A stretch of 64,000 nucleotides of DNA. Source: Armatimonadetes bacterium Uphvl-Ar1 (GTDB lineage: Bacteria > Armatimonadota > Fimbriimonadia > Fimbriimonadales > Fimbriimonadaceae). The notes beneath the pieces were generated by a model. That model was given only the letters and a program-made list of their open reading frames with translations, did not search any database and was not told where the DNA came from. A program made the translations under genes and the position numbers. The DNA lies in the NCBI GenBank assembly GCA_002162075.1, contig CP021423.1, positions 744,001 through 808,000 on the forward strand, given 5' to 3'. This document shows positions 1 through 8,003 of the stretch, piece by piece (within the stretch, counting starts at the first letter, position 1; every line of letters starts with the position of its first letter).

Positions 1-834
1 ATCGGTGGTTGGAAAGGATTGAGGGTTTCCATTGACGACGAGGTCGGGGCCACCTCCGATGACGTTGGTCATTTTGTTGGGATCAAGTCCGGCGATGTTT
101 ACCTTGATGCTGACTAGATCACCGATTTGCGGTTTGGTGAGGTTCTCGAATCTTGCCGTCGGCATCGTGAGCACCCATTCACCGTTTGGGATTTGGGCCT
201 TTGATTGGGTGGATTTTATTGACTTTATTGTTAGTCGGAATTCGCGGTTTGTGGTGAGTTGTGCTTCTGGGGCTTGGAGATAGATCGCGGTTTGCGGTGT
301 GGTGGCGTAGAAGTGGGCGGCGTCATTGGTGTGAAGAATGACTTCTGAATCATCGCTGCGGGCATTGATGTCGTCGATGGGGATGATTTGAGTCCCGATG
401 GTTGCGGACGCTTCCCAGTCGAGGTCGAGGAGGGACAGAAGGGAGTTGCTATCCCAGCCGATTGCGTCTGCTCGACCACCCTTTGTTGGTCGGCTGAGGA
501 GTTTGCCTAGATGGATCATGGCTCCGGATGGGTCGCCGCCGGGATCGTCGCCCCATTGAAAGAAATCGGCATTGATGCCACCGCTGGCTTTGGTTTGTTC
601 AATGATTTTCGACAAGGTTGTTCGCCCGTTGAACGGAGACTCATCGTAGACCGTGCCTCCCGCTAAAGCGACATTGAGTTGAACAGTTTTGGGATCGAGC
701 AGGAGACCGTAGGAGTTAGTGTTTTCCGCGGTGTTGCGTTCCATGCGGAATGTGACTTCGGGAGTGATGGGGACATCCCAAATTTGGATAGGATTCTGAA
801 GGGCAACAGAGAGGGCGAGGGTTGCGACGAACAT
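1..834 (-). CDS. Phosphodiester glycosidase (DUF2233/NAGPA-like), 3' end outside window
   Basis: The minus-strand frame stays open from the ATG at 834 to the window edge (278 codons), so the C-terminus is missing. An in-frame TAG two codons upstream fixes the start. The N-terminus is weakly hydrophobic and may be an export signal. Around residues 70-100 the protein reads GGINADFF followed by a Gly/Asp-rich segment and SGAMIHLGKL, and near the window edge it has IGGGPDLVVNG. These match the N-terminal NGGFF and the GGGP..L..NG signatures of the family that includes the N-acetylglucosamine-1-phosphodiester alpha-N-acetylglucosaminidase domain. The family cleaves phosphodiester-linked sugars and bacterial members are mostly exported; the substrate here cannot be read. 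It lies downstream of, and co-directional with, the NlpC/P60-like gene and the acc genes. Confidence 0.8.
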   Translation of the reverse strand, partial: MFVATLALSVALQNPIQIWDVPITPEVTFRMERNTAENTNSYGLLLDPKTVQLNVALAGGTVYDESPFNGRTTLSKIIEQTKASGGINADFFQWGDDPGGDPSGAMIHLGKLLSRPTKGGRADAIGWDSNSLLSLLDLDWEASATIGTQIIPIDDINARSDDSEVILHTNDAAHFYATTPQTAIYLQAPEAQLTTNREFRLTIKSIKSTQSKAQIPNGEWVLTMPTARFENLTKPQIGDLVSIKVNIAGLDPNKMTNVIGGGPDLVVNGNPQSFPTTD

Positions 835-881
835 CGCCTACATTGTGAACCGTTATGCAATGAGATTCCGTTAACAGTTGA

Positions 882-1487
882 TTAGTTTGCGGGATTGTCG
901 CGACGGTTGACGAATTCGGCGTACCAGGAATTCCAATCGTTACGCCGGAAGATTTTTTGCTGGTTCTTGTTGCTCTTTGTAAGACGGGCGGTGAGAGCTT
1001 GAAATTGCTCAAGGTCTTCCATGACTACTCCTTCGTGGGAGGCTGCGTTGTGGACGACCCATTGGCGGTTGTCATGCCAGACAACGACCCCTGTGTGCCC
1101 GCGCCATTCGTTATCATGATTTTTGTACCGGTAGACGAGGATGTCGCCGGTCTTGATGGTTTTTTCGGGGTTGAATCCTACTTCCCGCATGAATTTATCG
1201 CTCATCAGGGTTTCAGTGGTTGGCCGGAATGGAACAGGATTTCCGGTAGCGAGGATGTAGTCCATCACAAGGATGCTGCAATCATTGGTGCCCCAGATGT
1301 ACTCATTGCCTTTGCTCTGATACTGTCGATAGGCGACTTGGATTTCGGGCTGACGGCGCAAGACTTCGGCAGGGATTTTTTTGACGAGAAGGACTTTGGG
1401 AAAAAGGGCAGGATAGAGCAGAACTGCGCCGACAGTAGCACCAATGAGGCCAGTTGTGATGGCGATTGCTTTGACCCTGCGACTCAT
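882..1487 (-). CDS. NlpC/P60- or DUF1287-like exported cysteine hydrolase
   Basis: A 201-residue protein with an N-terminal signal-anchor (residues about 8-28, hydrophobic after SRRVK). The sequence NDCSILVMDY (Cys near residue 68), then TGDILVYRY, GHTGVVVWH and VVHNAA gives the Cys...His...His order of papain-like NlpC/P60 and DUF1287-type domains, which usually cut peptidoglycan peptides or act as amidases. The Cys is preceded by Asp and followed by Ser, typical of the family. Family assignment is by motif layout only, and the exact subfamily is not resolved. It sits 47 bases upstream of the glycosidase and 38 bases downstream of the restored accA end on the same strand, so co-transcription is possible. 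Confidence 0.6.
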   Translation of the reverse strand: MSRRVKAIAITTGLIGATVGAVLLYPALFPKVLLVKKIPAEVLRRQPEIQVAYRQYQSKGNEYIWGTNDCSILVMDYILATGNPVPFRPTTETLMSDKFMREVGFNPEKTIKTGDILVYRYKNHDNEWRGHTGVVVWHDNRQWVVHNAASHEGVVMEDLEQFQALTARLTKSNKNQQKIFRRNDWNSWYAEFVNRRDNPAN

Positions 1488-1525
1488 ATTAGTTGCTACT
1501 GGGACGTTTTTGATTGGGTTTCAGT

Positions 1526-2499
1526 TCACAGCCCTAGGACATGACCAAAGGCTCGGAAGCGGTCGTAGCGGTGTTGGCGGAGTTGTTCTCCGGTGAGTTT
1601 TTGGAGTTCAGTGAGGTGGGTGTTTATGGCATCACGAACAATTTGGGCCGCCTCAGCCGGATTTCGGTGAGCACTCCCAAATGGTTCTTTGAGGACTTGT
1701 TCGACGAGCCCAAGTTCGAGGGCAGAGTCGGAAGTGAGTTTGAGGGCGGCGGCGGCTTGGGCTTTTTTGGCGGGATCGCGCCAGAGGATTGCGGCGCATC
1801 CTTCGGGGGGATGACGCTATAGACGCTGTGTTCTTGCATGAGAACTCGGTTCGCAATGGCAATGCCGATTGCGCCGCCAGATCCGCCTTCGCCGATCACG
1901 ACGGAGACGATGGGAACTGTGAGCTCAAACATTTTGAGCATGGATGCGGCGATGGCTTCGGAGATTCCTCGGGATTCGGATTCAACACCCGGGTCGGCGG
2001 CGGGGGTGTCGATGAACGTAATGACGGGCATCCGGAATCGCTCCGCCATTTCAAACATGCGGATGGCTTTGCGATAGCCTTCTGGTTTAGCCATGGCAAA
2101 GTTGCGGTGGGCGCGTTCTTGAATGTTGCGGCCTTTTTGGTGTCCAACGACGATGACGGACTGACCATTAAACCGTGCGGGGCCGGCGACAATCGCGTGG
2201 TCGGCGCCGTAACGGCGGTCTCCGTCGAGTTCGGTGAAATCGGTGAAAAGAGACTGAATATAGTCGAGAGTGTAGGGGCGGGGATCGGCGCGAGCGAGGA
2301 GCACTTGCTCCCACGGGCCTAGCCGCGAATAGCGGACATCGAGGAAGTTCTCGATCCGCTTTTCGAATTCTTCGATACGGGTTTCGAGAGCCTCCCGTTT
2401 GATTGCATCTGTTTCTTTATCGGCGAGCGCTTTGAGTTTGGTGACGCCTTCTTCAAGATCGAGGACGGGTTTTTCCCATTCTTTCCAGCTGTTCGCCAT
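1526..2499 (-). CDS. accA: Acetyl-CoA carboxylase carboxyltransferase subunit alpha, with a single frame break
   Basis: AccA joins AccD to transfer the carboxyl group from carboxybiotin to acetyl-CoA in fatty acid synthesis. The frame from the ATG at 2499 carries the crotonase-fold signatures (GHQKGRN, MAERF..PVITFIDTPAADPG, GEGGSGGAIGIA) up to VYSVIPP. It then runs into a proline-rich nonsense tail that would end at 1624. Moving back one base at the C6 tract on the coding strand (G6 at 1805-1810) restores EGCAAILWRDP, the expected ELGLVEQV segment, and a family-like end at 1526 giving about 324 residues, close to the usual 320. GGAG before the ATG is the ribosome site, and the start overlaps the accD stop by one base. 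The break is either an indel error, a mutation or a -1 slip on C CCC CCG. Confidence 0.9.
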
Positions 2500-3320
2500 T
2501 AGGATTTTGCTCCTGCGGTGAGTCGGTGTCCGAGCATGGAGCAGAGGTTGCCGAGGGTCGCTTTCATTTCTTTACGGTGGACGATTCGGTCGAGCATTCC
2601 TGACCGGAGGACAAATTCGGCGGTTTGGAAGTCGTCGGGAATTTTGAGGACTTGAGCTTGGGCGGAAACGCGAGCTCCGGCAAATCCGATGAGGGCTTTG
2701 GGTTCGGCGAGGATAATGTCGGCGATGGAGGCGTAGCTTGCGAGAACTCCGGCCATGGTCGGATCGGTGAATACGGCGATGTAGGGGATTCCGTTTTGTC
2801 GGCACTTGTCCACTGCAGCGGTGGTTTTGGCCATCTGCATAAGGCTGAGAAGACCTTCTTGCATTCGGGCTCCACCGGAGGCGCAGAAGATGACTACGGG
2901 GCACCGCAGTTCGACGCCGCGCTCGAGGGCTCGGGCGACTTTCTCGCCATTGACAGAGCCCATTGATCCGCCCATGAAGTGGAAATCGGCAATGGCGGCG
3001 GAGATGAGCTGACCGTCGATGGTTCCCGTCCCGTTCACGAGGCTATCTTTCATGCCGGATTTTGTTTGGGCTTGCAGGTACTTTTCTTCGTACTCGGGGA
3101 ATTGGAGGGGATCCCCGGAGTAGAGCTCGGCGTCAAGCTCGGTGAAAGAATTGATGTCGAAAGTGACTTCGACCCGCTGTTGCCACGTGAGGCGGTGGTG
3201 GTGATCGCAATTGGGGCAGACGCGGAGGTTAGCTTCAAAATCGGCGACAAAGAGGGTTTTCTTGCAGCCTTTGCACTGGATGAAGTTGGGGTTAGGTGCT
3301 TGAGCCTTCCGCAGTGGCAT
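2499..3320 (-). CDS. accD: Acetyl-CoA carboxylase carboxyltransferase subunit beta
   Basis: AccD is the zinc-binding beta partner of AccA. With the ATG at 3320 the protein is 273 residues. It opens with a four-cysteine zinc ribbon (C16-x2-C19 and C35-x2-C38), followed by the crotonase-fold carboxyltransferase domain with GSMGSVNGEK, ASGGARMQEG and TDPTMAGVLASYA. The frame extends upstream to 3425, but that extension is low-complexity and unlike the family, so the internal ATG just before the zinc ribbon is preferred; no strong Shine-Dalgarno is visible there. The stop overlaps the accA ATG by one base (TAATG), implying translational coupling of equimolar subunits. Most bacteria separate accA and accD, so the adjacency is a useful context feature. 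Confidence 0.95.
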   Translation of the reverse strand: MPLRKAQAPNPNFIQCKGCKKTLFVADFEANLRVCPNCDHHHRLTWQQRVEVTFDINSFTELDAELYSGDPLQFPEYEEKYLQAQTKSGMKDSLVNGTGTIDGQLISAAIADFHFMGGSMGSVNGEKVARALERGVELRCPVVIFCASGGARMQEGLLSLMQMAKTTAAVDKCRQNGIPYIAVFTDPTMAGVLASYASIADIILAEPKALIGFAGARVSAQAQVLKIPDDFQTAEFVLRSGMLDRIVHRKEMKATLGNLCSMLGHRLTAGAKS

Positions 3321-3537
3321 AGGGGGTGAGAATACCAGGGTGGTTGGAATGGGGTGGGCGGGGTTATTCAGAGGTTTGGACGAGGAGATCGCTAGATGCT
3401 TTGAAATGGAAGCTTTCGAAAGCAACTCATCGATGGAGATACTAACGGCGTTGAAACCAAGGAGCGCGGGGAAGTGTATTCGTCGATGTGTGGCACTTTA
3501 GGAACCCCAACATTTCTGTTCAGCGCAAATTTTTTTG

Positions 3538-3846
3538 ATGAACTGTATTCAGTGGGTTCTCATGGCGCTTTTTAACTGGGGGATGGATCCCAAGTTCAAC
3601 TTTCTTCGCGAGACCGGATATCGAGACGGAATTTTCAACGACAAGAACTACCACATAGGAACTTATGTCTTTCTTGCCATCGCTGTGATTAACCTGGTGG
3701 CCCTCTTTTTGCCGGACAAGAGCAAGGCCCAAAAGGTGAGCCTAGTAACTTGTTTGCTGGGTTCGGCAATGTTGCTATTCAATGCCATTCTGGCCTTAGC
3801 GGACTTATATTTTCATCACGATGAACCTAGTTCAGAATCAGAGTGA
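3538..3846 (+). CDS. Small hypothetical membrane protein, two predicted TM helices
   Basis: I do not recognise this 102-residue protein. After a polar N-terminal third it has two strongly hydrophobic stretches, roughly residues 40-57 (GTYVFLAIAVINLVALFL) and residues 68-90, then an acidic tail ending ESE. This supports a double-spanning membrane protein. The start is uncertain: ATG at 3538 or 3562, neither with a good ribosome site. An antisense frame (3520-3732) covers the same DNA but lacks any recognisable feature. It is 21 bases upstream of mrp on the same strand. Confidence 0.5.
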   Translation: MNCIQWVLMALFNWGMDPKFNFLRETGYRDGIFNDKNYHIGTYVFLAIAVINLVALFLPDKSKAQKVSLVTCLLGSAMLLFNAILALADLYFHHDEPSSESE

Positions 3847-3867
3847 AGGGTAGCCTGGGGAGGCGAA

Positions 3868-4967
3868 ATGAAAGTTACGGAAGCGATGGTTTTGGATGCT
3901 CTGCGGGTTGTCGAAGACCCGGATTTGCATGCGGATATTGTGCGATTGGGGTTTGTGAAGGATGTTGTAATTGAGGGGGGAAGGTCAGTTTTACGGTCGA
4001 GCTGACGACGCCGGCTTGCCCGGTGAAGGAGCAGTTGGAGGCACAGGCGAGGGAGGCGGTGGAGGCGGTCCCGGGGGTGACGGAAGTTGATTTAACGATG
4101 ACGGCTCAGGTTCGGGAGCGACCGAATCCAGCGGATACCTTGCCCAACGTTCGACAAATAATTGCAGTTGCTTCGGGGAAAGGAGGGGTTGGAAAGAGTA
4201 CGGTCACGGTGAATTTGGCGGTGGCACTCGCTGAGCAGGGGGCTCGGGTGGGATTGATGGATGCGGATGTTTATGGTCCGAGTATTCCGATGATGACGGG
4301 GACAAGCGGACAATATCCGTTGACTCAGGATGCGAAGATTATTCCGATCGAGCGGTTCGGGATCAAGCTGATGAGTTTGGGATATTTGTTGCAAGAGGGG
4401 CAGGCACCGTTGTGGCGCGGTCCGATGGTCGCGGGGACGGTGAAACAGCTTCTTTCTGACGTGAAGTGGGGCGAATTGGACTATTTGATTGTTGACTTGC
4501 CACCGGGAACGGGCGATGCGCCGATGACGTTGGCTCAGCAGGTTCCGCTCACGGGGGTTGTGATTGTCACGACTCCGCATAATGTGGCTTCGAACATTGC
4601 GGGAAGTAGCGCGGCGTTGTTCCGCAGGTTGAACACCCCGGTTCTTGGAGTAGTTGAGAATATGGGGGCGATGGTGTTGCCGAATGGCGAGACGATGCGG
4701 GTTTTTGCGGGGCGGAGTGGCGACGAGCTTGCGGTGGAATTGGGCGTGCCGTATTTGGGTTCGGTGCCGCTTGATCCAGACGTGAGCTATGCCGGAGATG
4801 CGGGCGAGCCGGTCTTGAAGACTCGCCCGGATTCTGCATCGGCTAGGGCGTTCCGCAGCATTGCCGGTGAGATAGCAAGGCAAGCGAGCGTGGTTGCGGT
4901 GAGCCGAAACCAGAACCTTTCCCAAGACCCGTCGGAGTTGAACTTTGTCCCGAGCTCGGAATCATAA
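3868..4967 (+). CDS. mrp: Mrp/ApbC-type iron-sulfur carrier ATPase with N-terminal MIP18 domain, single frame break
   Basis: Mrp/NBP35-family P-loop ATPases carry or load Fe-S clusters. An ATG at 3868 preceded by GGGGAGG begins a MIP18/DUF59-like domain (VEDPDLHADIVRLGFV). At the G6 tract 3975-3980 the frame ends in VLRSS-stop. With one extra G it continues as EGGKVSFTVELTTPACPV and joins the long downstream frame. The second domain has the deviant Walker A ASGKGGVGKST, DADVYGPSIP and IVDLPPGTGD. The restored protein is 366 residues. The position where many family members carry a CxxC cluster-binding pair reads ENMGAMVLPNGE, so that pair is absent. The last 125 bases overlap the convergent M48 gene. 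Confidence 0.88.
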
Positions 4968-5784
4968 CGCCTAGGTTCGGCCAGCCGTTTTGCCAAGTCA
5001 CGTTTAGGTTTGAGCCGGTGGCGGCAAGGGCTTTGCGGGGGCGCATGGCGGGGAATTTTCGCTTATCGTCGGTGATTTTCTTTTCAAGGGATTTGACTCG
5101 ATTTCCGGTATCGGGGTGAGTTGAAAGGAGTTCGGGGGGTCGTTCTCCGCCTTGGGCCATGAGCATCTTAAAAACATCCACCATTCCGGTGGGGTTGTAT
5201 CCGGCTTTTGTCATGAGGTCATATCCCACCCGGTCGGATTCGGATTCATGCTGCCGGGAGTAGCGGAGACCATTGAAGACATCGTCGAGCATGTCAGCGG
5301 CGTTAAGGATGTCGTTGTTGGCCCCGATGAGGGAAAAGACGACGATGAGTCCGAGCTTTCGCTTCATCGTGCTGGCGTATTGGTTGGCCCAGTGCATGTT
5401 TTGGACGTGGACGATCTCGTGCCCGAGGATGCCGATGACTTCATCTTCGGTTTTCATTTTGTCGAGCATTCCGGTGTAGAAAAAGACTGGACCGCCGGGG
5501 AGGGCGAAGGCGTTGACCTCTTTTGAGTCGATGACATCGAATGTGTAGGTGAAATTTCGGTCATTACGATCCTTTTCGGGGATTTGGGCGATGATTTGCT
5601 GACCGAGGCGGCGCAGTTCTTTGACGCGGGGATCGGCTGGGGGGAGAACCTTTTCTTCTTTCCGGATTTGCTCAGCGGCTTGTTTTCCGAGGTCGATTTG
5701 CTGTTGGACACTGGGCCGAAAGGGATCGGCGAGGCCGGGAACAACTAAGCCGATGGTGAGGATGAGGGCGGGAATCCAGCGCAT
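4843..5784 (-). CDS. Exported M48-family metalloprotease (BepA/YfgC-like)
   Basis: A 313-residue protein with a cleavable signal peptide (RWIPALILTIGLVVPGLADP). The zinc motif HEIVH (H122, E123, H126) lies in GHEIVHVQNMHWA, and the downstream ESESDRVGYDLM supplies the third zinc ligand region. STHPDTGNRVKSL is typical of M48 peptidases of the BepA/Oma1 group, which degrade misassembled envelope proteins. No TPR repeats follow. The last 50 or so residues, rich in Ser/Gly/Pro, lie antisense to the 3' end of mrp and show no family features, so the functional protein may end earlier. The divergent neighbour is the first pilin gene. Confidence 0.88.
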   Translation of the reverse strand: MRWIPALILTIGLVVPGLADPFRPSVQQQIDLGKQAAEQIRKEEKVLPPADPRVKELRRLGQQIIAQIPEKDRNDRNFTYTFDVIDSKEVNAFALPGGPVFFYTGMLDKMKTEDEVIGILGHEIVHVQNMHWANQYASTMKRKLGLIVVFSLIGANNDILNAADMLDDVFNGLRYSRQHESESDRVGYDLMTKAGYNPTGMVDVFKMLMAQGGERPPELLSTHPDTGNRVKSLEKKITDDKRKFPAMRPRKALAATGSNLNVTWQNGWPNLGVMIPSSGQSSTPTGLGKGSGFGSPQPRSLALLSHRQCCGTP

Positions 5785-5961
5785 TTGTACTTAGTTTGAC
5801 GCATGCGGCGCGGCGAGGGTTTGTCTTCATGGCAAAAATGCGTGATTGTTTTCTGTCTGTTTTTATTGCGGGGGTTAGCACCAGGGCGAAGCGGAATGTT
5901 AACGACAGACGGTCACTGGTTCTGATGAATTGGATGATCGAGATGACTGAAGAGAACAGAT

Positions 5962-6357
5962 ATGAGACGCAACCACTCCCGAAGAACCCAAGGCTTTACC
6001 TTGGTGGAAATCATGATCGTCGTTTTGATCATTGGCATTTTGCTGGCGATCGCCGTTCCTAACTTTGTCAAAGCTCGGCAAAATAGCCGTGTTCAGACGG
6101 TTGTTGGAAACTTGAAGCAACTTGAGGCGGCGAAGGAGCAGTGGGCGATGGATACGGGTGCGGCAAGCACGGCCACGCCAACCTCGGCAGATTTGGCTCC
6201 GGACTATGTCAAGAAATGGCCAATTGGTCCGGTTGGGGTAGCGACGGATTATGTCGCGGGCAACATGTCCACACTTCCTACCTTTAAGGGTCAGAACGCG
6301 GATGCGTTCCAAGACGCAGCGACGAAGGCGGCGGCGATTACGGCAGCAGGACTCTAA
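5962..6357 (+). CDS. Type IV prepilin-like protein, copy 1 of a tandem triplet
   Basis: A 131-residue prepilin with a class III leader: MRRNHSRRTQG, cleavage expected before Phe of FTLVE with Glu at mature position 5, then the hydrophobic helix IMIVVLIIGILLAIAVPNF. The rest is a short soluble domain with QLEAAKEQWAMDTG, a form frequent in small prepilins of Armatimonadota, Planctomycetota and Verrucomicrobiota. The mature part differs from copy 3 at only about five positions. The leader (11 residues) is longer than in copies 2 and 3. No cysteines are present, so there is no disulfide-bonded D-region. It starts the long plus-strand pilin cluster and is followed within 20 bases by a hairpin. 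Confidence 0.93.
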   Translation: MRRNHSRRTQGFTLVEIMIVVLIIGILLAIAVPNFVKARQNSRVQTVVGNLKQLEAAKEQWAMDTGAASTATPTSADLAPDYVKKWPIGPVGVATDYVAGNMSTLPTFKGQNADAFQDAATKAAAITAAGL

Positions 6358-6370
6358 GAAATCAGGAGAC

Positions 6371-6401
6371 AATTGCTCCTCGGGTGCGCTGGGGAGCAAT
6401 T
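6371..6401 (+). terminator. Hairpin after pilin copy 1
   Basis: AATTGCTCC (6371-6379) pairs perfectly with GGAGCAATT (6393-6401) around a 13-base loop, just after the pilin 1 stop codon. There is no clear T-run, so it may stabilise or process the transcript rather than terminate it. Confidence 0.55.
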
Positions 6402-6510
6402 TCAAAATCAAACCTAATATTTTTACTTGGATGATTGCTCTCTGAATATGGAAGTAGCAAGTTGGCAGGGTCTCGTGAGGTTCCCTGACCTCATTGAGAG
6501 AAAAGAGATT

Positions 6511-6894
6511 ATGAAGAGTAAGAACAAAGGTTTCACCCTCGTTGAAATCATGATTGTTGTCTTGATCATTGGCATTTTGCTAGCGATCGCCGTTCCCAAC
6601 TTTGTTAAGGCACGACAAAACAGCCGTGTTCAAACTGTTGTTGGTAACTTGAAACAAATTGAAGCGGCGAAGGAGCAATGGGCGATGGATACCGGTGCAG
6701 CAAGCACGGCTACTCCGACTTCGGCTGACTTGACTCCGAACTATGTGAAGAAGTGGCCAGTCGGACCGGTTGGCGTTGCTACGGACTATGTTGCTAACAA
6801 CATGTCAACTTTGCCGTCCTTCAAGGGTCAGAACGCAGATGCCTTCCAAGGTGCAGCTACGAAAGCCGCTGCTATCACCGCTGCTGGTCTGTAA
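6511..6894 (+). CDS. Type IV prepilin-like protein, copy 2 of a tandem triplet
   Basis: A 127-residue prepilin. The ATG at 6511 is chosen because it gives the short basic leader MKSKNKG before FTLVE; the frame extends upstream to 6427 without prepilin character. The sequence GAGAGAAAAGAGATT directly upstream supplies a purine-rich ribosome site and is repeated almost unchanged before copy 3. It differs from copy 3 at six of 127 positions, so the pair is a recent duplication or under gene conversion. It probably forms the main filament subunit with its neighbours, although no assembly ATPase, platform protein, peptidase or secretin is in the window. Confidence 0.93.
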   Translation: MKSKNKGFTLVEIMIVVLIIGILLAIAVPNFVKARQNSRVQTVVGNLKQIEAAKEQWAMDTGAASTATPTSADLTPNYVKKWPVGPVGVATDYVANNMSTLPSFKGQNADAFQGAATKAAAITAAGL

Positions 6895-6914
6895 ACAGAA
6901 AACTCTTTTAGTCG

Positions 6915-6949
6915 ATTGCCCTCCAGCGTACGTTGGAGGGCAATTTTTT
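6915..6949 (+). terminator. Rho-independent terminator after pilin copy 2
   Basis: ATTGCCCTCCA (6915-6925) pairs with TGGAGGGCAAT (6934-6944) and is followed by a T-run to 6949. Being between two near-identical pilin genes, it likely makes expression of copies 2 and 3 separate or graded. Confidence 0.85.
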
Positions 6950-7064
6950 ATGAGTTTTTTGTTTTACAGCAATTATGCTTGGTGTCCTGCCGAAACCATG
7001 TGGAATGACTTTCTTGGCAGGCCCTCTCAGGGCTTCAACTCCTAGTGAGGGAAAAGAAGAGATT

Positions 7065-7448
7065 ATGAAGCGCACGAACAAAGGTTTCACCCTAGTTGAA
7101 ATCATGATTGTTGTTTTGATCATCGGCATTTTGCTGGCGATCGCAGTCCCCAACTTTGTTAAAGCACGACAAAACAGCCGTGTTCAAACTGTTGTTGGTA
7201 ACTTGAAGCAGATCGAGTCTGCCAAAGAGCAGTGGGCGATGGATACGGGCGCAGCAAGCACTGCAACCCCGACTTCGGCTGACTTGACTCCCGATTATGT
7301 GAAGAAGTGGCCAATCGGACCGGTTGGCGTTGCTACGGACTATGTTGCAAACAACATGTCCACTCTGCCGACCTTCAAGGGTCAGAATGCAGATGCCTTC
7401 CAAGGTGCAGCTACGAAAGCCGCTGCTATCACCGCCGCTGGTCTGTAA
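7065..7448 (+). CDS. Type IV prepilin-like protein, copy 3 of a tandem triplet
   Basis: A 127-residue prepilin whose start (ATG 7065, leader MKRTNKG) is fixed by the prepilin motif and by the conserved GAAGAGATT ribosome-site region shared with copy 2. Mature N-terminus FTLVE with the same helix, then QIESAKEQWAMDTG. The C-terminal half (from GVATDY to the ITAAGL end) is nearly the same in all three copies, so change is concentrated at a few surface-type positions (Ala/Ser, Asn/Asp, Val/Ile, Ser/Thr). It has its own hairpin terminator downstream and 120 bases of separate leader upstream, so it may be its own transcription unit. Confidence 0.93.
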   Translation: MKRTNKGFTLVEIMIVVLIIGILLAIAVPNFVKARQNSRVQTVVGNLKQIESAKEQWAMDTGAASTATPTSADLTPDYVKKWPIGPVGVATDYVANNMSTLPTFKGQNADAFQGAATKAAAITAAGL

Positions 7449-7477
7449 TATACGGACAGAAAGTCGATTGGAAAGCG

Positions 7478-7506
7478 GGCCTCTGGTTGTTGCCAGGGGC
7501 CTTTTG
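7478..7506 (+). terminator. Rho-independent terminator after pilin copy 3
   Basis: GGCCTCTGG (7478-7486) pairs with CCAGGGGCC (7493-7501) with one G-T pair, followed by TTTT. It lies 30 bases after the pilin 3 stop and 18 bases before the next pseudopilin start. Confidence 0.75.
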
Positions 7507-7523
7507 AGTTTGGGAATAGTTCG

Positions 7524-7904
7524 ATGAAAAGAAAAAAGACAACTGGCTTGAGTTTGGTTGAGGTGAGTGTTTCCGTTTTAATCCTCGGGATGTTGGCGGG
7601 GATGAGTTTGCCACAACTCTCGACTCGTCGAACTGAGGCACGTGAAGCGGCGGTGGTTGCGAATCTTCAGATGATCCAAGAGGCGAAATTGCGGTGGGCT
7701 TATGATTTAGGAAAGTCGGGAAGCGAAGTTCCATCAATGGGGGATTTGGTTCCGAAGTATTTGATGGATTGGCCAAGTGAACCGGCTGGTCGCATTTATT
7801 CGGCAGAGGCGGTGGGGAGCCAAGCGACGTTTGAGGGGATTCCACTTGATCGTTTGACAGATCGGTTTCAGCGAAAAGACGAGTTGGCAGATTTTCAGTT
7901 ATGA
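7524..7904 (+). CDS. Pseudopilin, diverged relative of the pilin triplet
   Basis: A 126-residue protein with leader MKRKKTTG and mature N-terminus LSLVEVSVSVLILGMLAGMSLP, so Leu replaces Phe at position 1 while Glu5 is kept. The soluble part parallels the triplet (QMIQEAKLRWAYDLG against QLEAAKEQWAMDTG; DLVPKYLMDWPSEPAG against DLAPDYVKKWPIGPVG), showing common descent, but it has diverged strongly and ends in a charged QRKDELADFQL tail. It may be a minor pilin that caps or primes the filament built from the triplet. It follows the pilin 3 terminator closely and has no terminator of its own. Confidence 0.88.
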   Translation: MKRKKTTGLSLVEVSVSVLILGMLAGMSLPQLSTRRTEAREAAVVANLQMIQEAKLRWAYDLGKSGSEVPSMGDLVPKYLMDWPSEPAGRIYSAEAVGSQATFEGIPLDRLTDRFQRKDELADFQL

Positions 7905-8003
7905 GTTTTGATTTCTTTAGGTTTGGTTTGAGTTGTATTTGGTTGATCTGGCAATTTTGTCGGGGTTGGGTGATGGCGGTGGTGGAACGAACTTGTTAAG
8001 GAA

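Noticed and set aside
957..1544. Plus-strand frame of 195 codons opposite the NlpC/P60-like gene.
   Set aside because: It is antisense to a gene with clear motifs and has no recognisable features of its own; the same applies to 1789-2322, 4092-4925, 22525-22983, 23017-23601, 27329-28126 and 48595-49869.
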